A stretch of DNA of 15,727 bases, taken from the NCBI GenBank assembly GCA_035308525.1, contig DATGGM010000255.1:1-15727 (forward strand), read 5' to 3'. The translations under genes were made by a program, and so were the position numbers. The DNA is from Bog-159 sp035308525 (lineage in GTDB: Bacteria > Acidobacteriota > Terriglobia > Bryobacterales > Bryobacteraceae). The notes beneath the pieces were generated by a model, which was given only the letters and a program-made list of their open reading frames with translations, searched no databases and had not been told where the DNA came from. Position 1 is the first letter of the stretch, and every line of letters begins with the position of its first letter. This document shows, piece after piece, positions 1 through 7,385 of the stretch.

Positions 1-13
1 ATACCGCCGCTGC

Positions 14-41
14 GACGCATCCGCCCATGGCGGCGTCTTTT
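14..41 (+). terminator. Rho-independent terminator-like hairpin
   Basis: GACG, a 3-base bulge, then CCGCC pairs across a CAT loop with GGCGG and CGTC, and TTTT follows directly (38-41). The T tract is on the plus strand, so it would end a plus-strand gene lying left of the window and convergent with the kgd-type gene. Read from the minus strand the stem is intact but has no T tract. The stem is short, so this is a moderate call. Bases 42-108 up to the kgd stop show nothing else I can support. Confidence 0.4.
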
Positions 42-108
42 CACCTCATCCGCGCCCGTGTGCGGCGCCGTCGGATTCAAGTGGGCATCGTAAGTAAAAG
101 ACTAGGCG

Positions 109-3100
109 TCAACGCCGCGATACCACCCGCATGCGCCTCGATTCGATCAGCGGCCGTTCCGACATGGCCTCGTCCACGATGGCCCCCTGCTCCTCCTGGT
201 GCCGCCGCCCCGACCCGGTGGCCGGGCTGGCGCTTTCCGGGCGGCCGACATAGCGCAATTCGCGCCCGGTCGGCGTCAGCAGCGGCTGAAGCTGCTCCTC
301 GATAAACCGCCGCCCGCCCATGTTGCGCGGCTCCTCCTGCGCCCACACCACTTCCGCGGTGAGCGGATAGCGCAGCAGCGTGTCGTTCACATCCGCCTCC
401 GCGAACGGATACAACTGCTCGATGCGCACCAGCGCCACGTGATGGGCCTGGCGCGCCTCCCTGGCCGCCAACAGATCGTAGTAGATCTTGCCGGAGCAGA
501 AGATGACGCGGGTCACCTGGTCCGGATCGATGGCGATGGTATCCGCCAGCACTTCACGGAAGCCGCCGCTGGTCAGCTCGGCGCTCGTGGAAACCGCCTT
601 GGGATGCCGTAGCACGCTCTTCGGCGTGAACACCACCAGCGGCTTGCGCATGCCGCGGCGGTCCGCGCCGCCGTACATCTGGCGGCGCAGCACGTGGAAG
701 TATTGCGCGGGCGTGGTGCAATTCACGATCTGCATGTTATTGCCGGCGCACAGCACCAGGAAGCGCTCGATACGGGCGCTGGAGTGCTCCGGCCCCTGCC
801 CTTCAAAACCGTGCGGCAGCAGCAGCACCAGGCCGCTGGGCTGTCCCCACTTGGATTCCGCGCTCGTAATGAACTGGTCGATCATGATCTGCGCGCCATT
901 GACGAAATCGCCGAACTGCGCTTCCCACAGCACCAGCGTCAGGGGATCGGCCACGCTGTAGCCGAACTCGAAGCCCAGCACGGCGTATTCGCTGAGCGAG
1001 CTGTCGTACACGTCAAAGCGCGCCTGGTCCGGTGAGACGTGCTGCAGCGGGATATATTTTTGAGCGGTCTCCGAATCCCAGAAAGCCAGATGCCGCTGGC
1101 TGAACGTGCCGCGGCCGGAATCCTGACCGCTGAGCCGCACGGGAGTTCCTTCCAGCGCCAGCGTGCCGAACGCCAGTGCTTCGGCGAACGCCCAATCGAT
1201 GGGTCCGCCCTTATCGATCACTTCGCGGCGACGCTCGATGAAATTGCGCAGCTTGGGATGCAGATGGAAATTCTCCGGGAACTGCGTCAGCGCGCGGATC
1301 ACGCGATTGACGGTGGCCTTGTTGACAGCCGTGCGCGGGCAGAATGCGGCGATCTCCCCGCTGGGCATGGCGGCCAGTTCCTGCCCTTCGAAACGGTCGG
1401 TGGACTTGGCGGCTGCGTCGTAAGCGGCGGACAGACCCTGCGCCAGGCTCTTGCGGATCCCCGCCACCTGCTCGGCGGTGAGCAGGCCTTCGCGCACCAG
1501 CCGCTCACCATACAGCGTGCCCACCGATGGATGCTCCTTGATCTTGCGGTAGAGGATGGGCTGCGTGTAGCTGGGGTCGTCGGCTTCGTTATGACCGTGA
1601 CGCCGGTAGCAGAACATGTCGATGACGACGTCCTTCTTGAACTGCTGGCGGTAATCGAAGGCGATCTGCGCCACCCGGATGGCCGCTTCGGGGTCGTCCC
1701 CATTGACGTGGAAGATGGGCGCCTGCACGCCGCGAGCAACATCGGTCGAATACGGCGTGGAGCGGGCCTCGTCGGGCAGCGTGGTGAAACCGATCTGGTT
1801 GTTGATGATCAGGTGCACGGTGCCCCCCGTACAGTAGCCATCAAGCTGCGAAAGGTTCAAGGTTTCGGCCACTACGCCCTGTCCGGCAAACGCCGCGTCG
1901 CCGTGGATGAGCAGCGGAATCACGCGCTCGCGCTGAGTGTCTCCCAGGCGGTCCTGCTTGGGGCGCACGATGCCCTCCACCACCGGGTCGACGGCCTCCA
2001 GGTGGCTGGGGTTGGGCGAAACGGATACCAGCACTTCGCGCCCCGCCGTGGAGCGGTACACGCCGCGCGCGCCCAGATGATACTTCACGTCGCCGGAGCC
2101 TTGCGTGCTGGCCGGATCGAGCTCGCCTTCGAACTGCGCGAAGATCTCGGCCACCGGCTTGCCGACCACGGTAGTGAGCACCGTCAAACGGCCGCGGTGC
2201 GCCATGCCCATTACCATTTCGTGCACGCCTCTTCCGGCGGCCCGTTCCAGCAACTCGTTCAGGATGGGGATGGCGGTCTCCGCGCCTTCCAGGGCGAAAC
2301 GCTTCTGGCCGACAAAGCGGGCGTGCAGGAAATGCTCGAACTCTTCAGCCTGCAGCAGGTGTTGCAGGATGCGCAATCGGGTCTCCCGGTCGAGCGGCCA
2401 GTTGTTCGACTGCGGCTCCATGCGGTGTTGCAGCCATTGCTTCTGCTCGGGATGCTGGATGTTCATGTACTCGCATCCGATTTTTCCGCAGTAGGTCTGG
2501 CGCAGCGTCTCCAGGATCTCGCGCAGTGTAGCGACGGGTTGCGGGCCGTGCCTGGCATGCTCTCCGATGGCTTCACCAAGGCTGCCGGTCAGGAATTCCC
2601 GGTCGAAATCCCAGATGGTGAGGCCGTAAGTCACCGGATCGAGCTCGGGATGGTTGCTGGGCTCGCCGCCCAGCGGATCGAGGTCGGCGATCAGATGGCC
2701 ACGCACGCGATAAGCGTTGATCAGCTGAAGCACACCGGCTTCCTTGGCGATCTCGGCCGTGCGTCCGCCGGCGCCGGGCAGCAGGACGTTGCGATCCGGC
2801 TCCCAGCGCACGGGCTGATGCGGCATCTTCAGATGGGCAAAGATCTCTTCGTAGAATCCATCGCCGCCGTCCAGCAGGGCCTGCACTTTTCCCAGAAACA
2901 TGCCGGATTCCGCGCCCTGAATGATGCGGTGATCGTAGGTGCAGGAAAGCGACATCACCTTGCTGATGCCCAGCATGGAGCGCGTCTCCGGCGCGGCGCC
3001 TTGATATTCCGCGGGATAGTCGATGGCGCCGGCGGCGATGATGGCTCCCTGGCCGCTCATCAGGCGCGGGCTGGAGCTCATGGTGCCGACCGTGCCCGGA

Positions 3101-3753
3101 TTGGTGAGTGAGATGGTCGTCCCCTGGAAATCCGCGGGGGACAGCTTGCCCTTGCGTGCACGGTCCACCAGATCGTCGAAGGTGGTGACGTACTGCGCGA
3201 AGTCGATCTTGCCGGCGTCCTTGATGTTGGGGACCAGCAGGTTGCGGTTGCCGTCTTTGGCTGGGACGTCCACCGCTATGCCCAGGTTGATCTGCGGATG
3301 CACTACGCGCGCGGGTTGCCCGTCCACCTCGCCGTACGCATGGTTCAGGCCAGGAAAGTCTTCCAAAGCCTTGAGAATTGCCCAACCGATCATGTGCGTG
3401 TAAGAAACTTTGCTCTTGCCGACCAGCGTGCGGTGCTGATTGATGATGCGCCGGTTCTCATCCATCACCTTGACGGGGATGACGCGCTGCGAAGTAGCCA
3501 GCGGAATGGCCACGCTGGCATTCATGTTCTCGGCGATCTTGGCGGCGATACCGCGCAGAGGCTGAAGGCCGGAGGCAGGCGGCCGCGGTGCGGCTGCTGC
3601 GGGAGGCGGCGGTTCCGCCGCGCCGCGGGGCGGGTCTTCGAAGACGTGCTTCCAGCTTTCGTCCACGGCCGTGCGGTCATTCAGATACTGCTGATATAGC
3701 TCATCTTCGAGCCAGGTATTAATACCCAGTTCCGGATCGGTTTTTGAGGGCAT
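109..3753 (-). CDS. kgd: Multifunctional 2-oxoglutarate decarboxylase/dehydrogenase (E2-E1 fusion, Kgd/OdhA type)
   Basis: A 1214-residue TCA-cycle enzyme that decarboxylates 2-oxoglutarate with thiamine diphosphate, giving succinyl-CoA with partner lipoyl-E2 and E3 subunits, or succinic semialdehyde on its own. Residues 1-40 match the short E1o N-terminal segment (GINTWLEDELYQQYL). A Pro/Ala linker (about 41-65) follows. The E2 acyltransferase core spans about 66-310 and has catalytic His275 in DHRIIQG. The E1 part runs from about 335 to 1214, with MAHRGRL near 517, His559 in YHLGARG, and thiamine-binding GDAAF (618) and NNQIGFTT (651-658). No lipoyl domain is present. Length and order match mycobacterial Kgd and corynebacterial OdhA (about 1220-1250 residues) rather than plain SucA (about 930). 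The ATG at 3753 is preceded by AGGAAAG, spaced rather far. In actinobacteria this enzyme is controlled by the FHA proteins GarA/OdhI; none is visible here. Confidence 0.95.
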   Translation of the reverse strand: MPSKTDPELGINTWLEDELYQQYLNDRTAVDESWKHVFEDPPRGAAEPPPPAAAAPRPPASGLQPLRGIAAKIAENMNASVAIPLATSQRVIPVKVMDENRRIINQHRTLVGKSKVSYTHMIGWAILKALEDFPGLNHAYGEVDGQPARVVHPQINLGIAVDVPAKDGNRNLLVPNIKDAGKIDFAQYVTTFDDLVDRARKGKLSPADFQGTTISLTNPGTVGTMSSSPRLMSGQGAIIAAGAIDYPAEYQGAAPETRSMLGISKVMSLSCTYDHRIIQGAESGMFLGKVQALLDGGDGFYEEIFAHLKMPHQPVRWEPDRNVLLPGAGGRTAEIAKEAGVLQLINAYRVRGHLIADLDPLGGEPSNHPELDPVTYGLTIWDFDREFLTGSLGEAIGEHARHGPQPVATLREILETLRQTYCGKIGCEYMNIQHPEQKQWLQHRMEPQSNNWPLDRETRLRILQHLLQAEEFEHFLHARFVGQKRFALEGAETAIPILNELLERAAGRGVHEMVMGMAHRGRLTVLTTVVGKPVAEIFAQFEGELDPASTQGSGDVKYHLGARGVYRSTAGREVLVSVSPNPSHLEAVDPVVEGIVRPKQDRLGDTQRERVIPLLIHGDAAFAGQGVVAETLNLSQLDGYCTGGTVHLIINNQIGFTTLPDEARSTPYSTDVARGVQAPIFHVNGDDPEAAIRVAQIAFDYRQQFKKDVVIDMFCYRRHGHNEADDPSYTQPILYRKIKEHPSVGTLYGERLVREGLLTAEQVAGIRKSLAQGLSAAYDAAAKSTDRFEGQELAAMPSGEIAAFCPRTAVNKATVNRVIRALTQFPENFHLHPKLRNFIERRREVIDKGGPIDWAFAEALAFGTLALEGTPVRLSGQDSGRGTFSQRHLAFWDSETAQKYIPLQHVSPDQARFDVYDSSLSEYAVLGFEFGYSVADPLTLVLWEAQFGDFVNGAQIMIDQFITSAESKWGQPSGLVLLLPHGFEGQGPEHSSARIERFLVLCAGNNMQIVNCTTPAQYFHVLRRQMYGGADRRGMRKPLVVFTPKSVLRHPKAVSTSAELTSGGFREVLADTIAIDPDQVTRVIFCSGKIYYDLLAAREARQAHHVALVRIEQLYPFAEADVNDTLLRYPLTAEVVWAQEEPRNMGGRRFIEEQLQPLLTPTGRELRYVGRPESASPATGSGRRHQEEQGAIVDEAMSERPLIESRRMRVVSRR

Positions 3754-3825
3754 AGTGCGGGAAGGCTTTCCTATTTATCATAACGCCACGCGGTCTATTC
3801 ACGATCATCGAAAGATCTCATTCTG

Positions 3826-3834
3826 TGCTAACCT
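3826..3834 (+). promoter_or_regulatory. Extended -10-like element before the 3841 gene
   Basis: TGCTAACCT fits the TGnTAnnnT extended -10 pattern. Its last base is seven before the A of the ATG at 3841, so transcription would start at or next to the start codon. There is no Shine-Dalgarno sequence in front of that ATG. No clear -35 is seen. The 87-base gap 3754-3840 must also hold the minus-strand kgd promoter, for which TATGAT (minus strand, around 3780) is a candidate. Confidence 0.35.
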
Positions 3835-3840
3835 CGGACT

Positions 3841-4959
3841 ATGCGTGGGCGCCTTTTTCTGGTTGTTTTGCTCATCGCGCTGTTTACGAGCTATACGCCG
3901 CTTCGCGCGAGTGATTCTGACCACGACTTGACGGGTAAGTGGGTGCTGGACGCGGACGCCAGTGACCTTGCCTCCCTCGGAAAAGTGGAAACCAATCTCA
4001 ACGTTACACAGGGTGGCGGCGGCATCCTCTGTTCCGATGGGACGGCGCAATGGTCGTATGCGTTGGATGGCAGTGAGACGCGCAAACAGATCGGCGACGA
4101 AAACCGAAGCTCGGTAACCAAGTGGGAAGGCTCGGCCCTGCTTGTCAATACCCAGGTAACCGGACCGCGGCACTACACCGTGATGGACCGCTGGGAAATT
4201 TCCCGCAGTCACAACACACTGACTATCACGCGTCAAGTTGTTAACTCCGGCGGCGAATGGGAAGGTAAGTTGGTTTTCCGGCGTGAAGGAGCCGCGATGG
4301 CGGCTGCCCGTCCGCCAGTTGATGCGCCAGCGGCAAGTGAGCCTTCAAAGACCACCGGTTGGCGGCAAGCCGAACACCCTGACTCCGCATCGGAGCCGGT
4401 GCTGGCCACCAGGCCGGCGGCCGGCGCGCCTCCTGACGTCACCATCCCTACCGGAACGCGTGTCCTGCTTTCGCTCACTGCTGAAGTGAACACCAAGCAC
4501 GCCAGGGACGGTGATCGGGTCTACCTGCGCACGGCGAGCCCGGTGGCCGCCGGTGGCCGGGTCGTCATCCCGCGCGGCAGCGATGTCGAAGGTACCATCA
4601 CCCACACCAAGGCCGCCGGCAAAGTGGTCGGCAAGGGCGAGCTTTACATTCGGTTCGATCAGCTCATTCTGCCCAACGGCGTATCGCGGGATTTTCGCGC
4701 CCGGCCGCCGGGAGAAGAGGGCAAGGTCGATGGTCACACCAAGGGCCCGGACGGCCGCACCGTGATTGAGGGGGCCGGCGCGGGCGCGGCCGTGGGCGCC
4801 ATCACTCGAGGCTTGGGCGGCGCCGCCGTGGGCGGCGTGGGCGGCGCGTTGGCCGGGGTGCTACTTTCCCGCAACCAGAATGTAGTGCTGCCCGCCGGCA
4901 CGCACCTGGAGATGGTCCTGGATCGCGACCTGGTATTTCATCCCGAAGAGCTTCCGTAG
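3841..4959 (+). CDS. Secreted protein with lipocalin-like domain, TrbI/VirB10-like domain and glycine zipper
   Basis: A 372-residue protein of unknown function. Residues 1-23 form a Sec signal peptide (MRGRLFLVVLLIALF core). Residues about 28-150 are a beta-rich segment starting LTGKWVLDADAS and ending EWEGKLVFRREG, the look of lipocalin-like domains common in acidobacterial hypothetical proteins. A Pro/Ala-rich linker (151-198) leads to about 199-290, where IPTGTRVLLSL, RVVIPRGSDVEGTI and a following LYIRFDQLILPNG resemble the VirB10/TrbI beta-barrel domain. A glycine zipper (about 311-342, GAGAGAAVGAITRGLGGAAV onward) could insert in or lie on a membrane. The C-terminus returns to a beta motif (LPAGTHLEMVLDRDL). 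It is alone between divergent kgd and the next operon, and no type IV secretion genes are nearby, so a conjugation role is unlikely. Cell-envelope association is an inference. Confidence 0.8.
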   Translation: MRGRLFLVVLLIALFTSYTPLRASDSDHDLTGKWVLDADASDLASLGKVETNLNVTQGGGGILCSDGTAQWSYALDGSETRKQIGDENRSSVTKWEGSALLVNTQVTGPRHYTVMDRWEISRSHNTLTITRQVVNSGGEWEGKLVFRREGAAMAAARPPVDAPAASEPSKTTGWRQAEHPDSASEPVLATRPAAGAPPDVTIPTGTRVLLSLTAEVNTKHARDGDRVYLRTASPVAAGGRVVIPRGSDVEGTITHTKAAGKVVGKGELYIRFDQLILPNGVSRDFRARPPGEEGKVDGHTKGPDGRTVIEGAGAGAAVGAITRGLGGAAVGGVGGALAGVLLSRNQNVVLPAGTHLEMVLDRDLVFHPEELP

Positions 4960-4997
4960 TTGCGCCTTCGCCAACACCAGCTCGCCCCCGCACCCAA

Positions 4998-5006
4998 TGA
5001 GATAAT
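4998..5006 (+). promoter_or_regulatory. Extended -10-like element before the glycosidase gene
   Basis: TGAGATAAT reads as TGn plus GATAAT, five of six bases of the TATAAT consensus. Its last base (5006) is seven before the GTG at 5013, the same distance as at 3841. This favours GTG 5013 over GTG 5007 as the start, since 5007 would lie upstream of the predicted transcription start. No -35 is evident. Confidence 0.4.
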
Positions 5007-5012
5007 GTGCTC

Positions 5013-6188
5013 GTGAACCGGCTACTACTCCTGCCCCTGGCCGCCACGACGTTGTGCGCGGGGGAAATCAGCACCGGAGCTATGCTCGGCCGGCACTACG
5101 ATCCGCGCGCGTTCTACGTGCGCAGCGCGCCCGGCGACAACTGGCAGAAGACGTACAGCGGCCCCGGCTGCCGGCACGAAGCCCAGGGCAAACTGATGAA
5201 CGTCCGCCTGGCCAACGCCCTGTTCCTCGACGAGTGGCTGAAGGAGCGGCCGTTCAATCCCGAGTTCAATACCGATGCCGTGATCCAGGCGCTGGATTTC
5301 TACAAGGGCCACGGCGTTCTGATGATCAATGTGAGCCTGCAGGGCGCCACCCCCGGCTACGACAAGACAATTAACGGCATCGATCGGGAAAATGCCTACC
5401 GGCTCGGCCCCGCGCGCGGCATGTACGTCAGCACGTTCCGGCCGGACGGTTCGCTGAAGGCGGACTGGCTGGCGCGACTGGAGCGCTTGCTGCGGGCCGC
5501 GGATCAGCGCGGCATGTTCGTCAACCTCATGTACTTCTTCCACGGCCAGGACGAGCAGTTCCAATCCACAGCGGCCATCCACAATGCCGCCGTTAACATC
5601 ACGGACTGGCTGATCGCGCACGACTTCCGCAACGTGATCATCGATGTGGCCAACGAGTACGATCTTCCCGGCCCGCAATGGGACTTCAAGGGCTACATAC
5701 CGCAGAACATCATTCCACTCATAGACGATGTGCGCGAGCGCTTCAGCCACGCCGGCTACGTCCTGCCGATCGGCGTTTCGAGCGATGGCCGCATGCGCTA
5801 TCCGGCATCGTTGCAGGGCCAGGTGGATGTGCTGCTGGTGCACGGCGACGGCCGCAGCGCGCAAGAGAAAGCCCGCCGCGTGGCGGAGCTGAAAGACGTC
5901 GAGCGCCCCGTGTTAATGACCGAAGACGACAACGGGCGCGCTACTACCGCGGAGCACCTGGCGGGCGATCTTGCAAGTTGCGACATTTTCTTTCATCGGG
6001 CCGCCGGCTGGGGATACCTGCCCTGGATTCAAGCCCAGCGATTCCCCTTCCGCTATCTGCCGGGCATCGGCGCGGAGGTGCGCGACGACATGCCCGAAAG
6101 GGAGCGAGACATGGCTTATTTCCACGCCGTGCTCGACCACATCGCCGCGCTCACCCTGCGACGTCCGCCCAAGGAAGATGGTCCGTAG
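5013..6188 (+). CDS. Secreted glycoside hydrolase-like protein, probable clan GH-A TIM barrel
   Basis: About 391 residues from GTG 5013 (393 from GTG 5007, same frame). The N-terminus has a Sec-type signal peptide (NRLLLLPLAATTLCAG). The rest reads as a TIM-barrel glycosidase of cellulase-like type. A beta-strand motif NVIIDVANEYD puts an acid/base candidate Glu at about residue 217 (numbered from 5007). A later strand PVLMTEDDNG puts a nucleophile candidate Glu at 306, about 90 residues on, which is normal for clan GH-A. Aromatic stretches (NLMYFFHGQDEQF, GWGYLPWIQAQRFPF) are typical of substrate clefts. I cannot assign a numbered GH family. The stop is three bases before the ATG of the dehydrogenase gene, so the two are almost certainly one operon. 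Substrate unknown; a plant or microbial polysaccharide is the natural guess. Confidence 0.8.
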   Translation: MNRLLLLPLAATTLCAGEISTGAMLGRHYDPRAFYVRSAPGDNWQKTYSGPGCRHEAQGKLMNVRLANALFLDEWLKERPFNPEFNTDAVIQALDFYKGHGVLMINVSLQGATPGYDKTINGIDRENAYRLGPARGMYVSTFRPDGSLKADWLARLERLLRAADQRGMFVNLMYFFHGQDEQFQSTAAIHNAAVNITDWLIAHDFRNVIIDVANEYDLPGPQWDFKGYIPQNIIPLIDDVRERFSHAGYVLPIGVSSDGRMRYPASLQGQVDVLLVHGDGRSAQEKARRVAELKDVERPVLMTEDDNGRATTAEHLAGDLASCDIFFHRAAGWGYLPWIQAQRFPFRYLPGIGAEVRDDMPERERDMAYFHAVLDHIAALTLRRPPKEDGP

Positions 6189-6191
6189 ACC

Positions 6192-7229
6192 ATGAACACC
6201 CGCATTGCCGAGCTCTCCGGATTGCGCCAGTTCCGCCTGCTGGAGACCGCCCTGGCGGATCCCGGCTCCGGGGAAGTGCAAGTCCGCATCGACGCGGTGG
6301 GGATCTGCGGCTCGGACCTGCATTCCTACGCCGAAGGCGCCATCGGCGACACGCCTTGCCAGTATCCCATGGTGCTGGGTCACGAGCCCGCCGGAGTGGT
6401 GATCAAATCAGGCGCGGGCGTAAGCGGCTGGAGCGCCGGGGACCGCGCGGCATTCGAGCCCGCCATTTATTGCTATCACTGCGAATTCTGCCGGACGGGC
6501 CATCACAACGTGTGCGCCAGCATCCGCTTCATGAGCATGCCCGAGGATCCCGGATTCTTTCGAGATTATGCCAACATTCCCGCGCACAATCTGATCGCCA
6601 TCCCGCCGGCCCTGGGCGCACCCGAGGCGACCATTATCGAACCGCTGGCCGTGGTGCTGCATTCCATGCAGTTTGTGGCGCTGCGCCAGGCGGAGACCGC
6701 CGTGGTATTCGGAGCCGGGCCGATCGGGCTGATGACGGTGATTTGTCTGAAGCTGGGCGGCGCCGGCAGAGTCTGGGCGGTGGAGCCGGTAGCCGCGCGC
6801 CGCGAACTGGCGCGCCGGGCCGGCGCGGATGCCGTGCTGGACCCCGCCGCCATCGATCCCTCGCGCGAGATCCTGCGCGATACGGGCGGCCGCGGCGTGG
6901 ACGTGGCCATCGACTGCGCGGCCGCAGGCGGCTCAGTCAACCACTGCCTGCATGCCGTCCGAAATGCCGGGCGGGTGGTGATCACGGGGATTCCGGCGGA
7001 GCGCGAGGTGCCGCTCGAATTCTCGCCCATGCGCCGCAAGGAACTGACTGTGTACACCGTGCGCCGGTCGAATCACGAAGTCGAAGCCGCGCGCGAAACC
7101 CTGATCGCCCAGCTCCCGCGCTTTGCCGCCTTGATCACCCACAGGCGCCCGCTGGAGCGAATTGCCGAGGCCTTCGCCCAGGCGGAGCATCGCCTGGACG
7201 GAGTCGGCAAGCTGGTCATCGTCGCCTAG
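6192..7229 (+). CDS. Zinc-dependent NAD alcohol/polyol dehydrogenase (MDR family, sorbitol dehydrogenase-like)
   Basis: 345 residues, the normal length for medium-chain zinc dehydrogenases. Catalytic zinc ligands are visible as Cys39 (GICGSD), His64-Glu65 (GHEP) and Glu150 (EPLAV). The structural zinc site is intact with Cys94, 97, 100 and 108 (CYHCEFC...C). The Rossmann motif GAGPIG is at 175-180, and an acidic residue ends the second strand (VWAVEPV, Glu198), which favours NAD over NADP. The family oxidises secondary alcohols of polyols or amino acids (sorbitol, xylitol, threonine); the sequence alone does not decide which. It follows the glycosidase gene by three bases and AAGGA lies 16 bases upstream of the ATG, so translation is probably coupled. 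A role in oxidising a sugar or polyol released by the glycosidase is inferred. Confidence 0.88.
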   Translation: MNTRIAELSGLRQFRLLETALADPGSGEVQVRIDAVGICGSDLHSYAEGAIGDTPCQYPMVLGHEPAGVVIKSGAGVSGWSAGDRAAFEPAIYCYHCEFCRTGHHNVCASIRFMSMPEDPGFFRDYANIPAHNLIAIPPALGAPEATIIEPLAVVLHSMQFVALRQAETAVVFGAGPIGLMTVICLKLGGAGRVWAVEPVAARRELARRAGADAVLDPAAIDPSREILRDTGGRGVDVAIDCAAAGGSVNHCLHAVRNAGRVVITGIPAEREVPLEFSPMRRKELTVYTVRRSNHEVEAARETLIAQLPRFAALITHRRPLERIAEAFAQAEHRLDGVGKLVIVA

Positions 7230-7306
7230 CGAAGGCCTTCCACCGCAACTTGCGCAACGGCCCTCTCCGGGCATAGACTAGATTAGCCTCATCGTCTGGG
7301 AATGTT

Positions 7307-7379
7307 GCGGCAGCTACCCCTCATAAGCTCCGGCTGCCGCGGGTATCATAACCCGCTACGTATGCGGGGGCATGGAGGG
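7307..7379 (+). promoter_or_regulatory. Structured leader/operator region of korAB with competing hairpins
   Basis: GCGGCAGC (7307-7314) pairs perfectly with GCTGCCGC (7333-7340) over an 18-base loop. GCGGGT (7339-7344) pairs with ACCCGC (7351-7356). CCCGC (7352-7356) can instead pair with GCGGG (7364-7368), so the middle arm has two possible partners. The first loop holds CCCTC (7318-7322), complementary to GAGGG of the Shine-Dalgarno GGAGGG (7374-7379). Alternatively TATCAT (7344-7349) is the korA -10 and the GCGGGT/ACCCGC repeat around it is an operator. An upstream -10 candidate, TAGATT (7279-7284), would place all the hairpins in the transcript. Confidence 0.4.
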
Positions 7380-7385
7380 ACTGGG

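Noticed and set aside
1..28. Possible minus-strand gene starting at 28 and running off the left edge
   Set aside because: Only nine codons are visible, and the start codon lies in the loop of the terminator-like hairpin at 14-41.
1039..3111. Long plus-strand open frame (690 codons) opposite the kgd-type gene
   Set aside because: It is antisense to strongly recognised Kgd sequence. Its translation shows no domain and has the His/Gln/Arg-rich look of a GC-rich shadow frame.
5678..7276. Plus-strand open frame of 532 codons overlapping the glycosidase and dehydrogenase genes
   Set aside because: It is Arg/Gly/Ala-rich without motifs and lies out of frame over two genes with intact catalytic residues.
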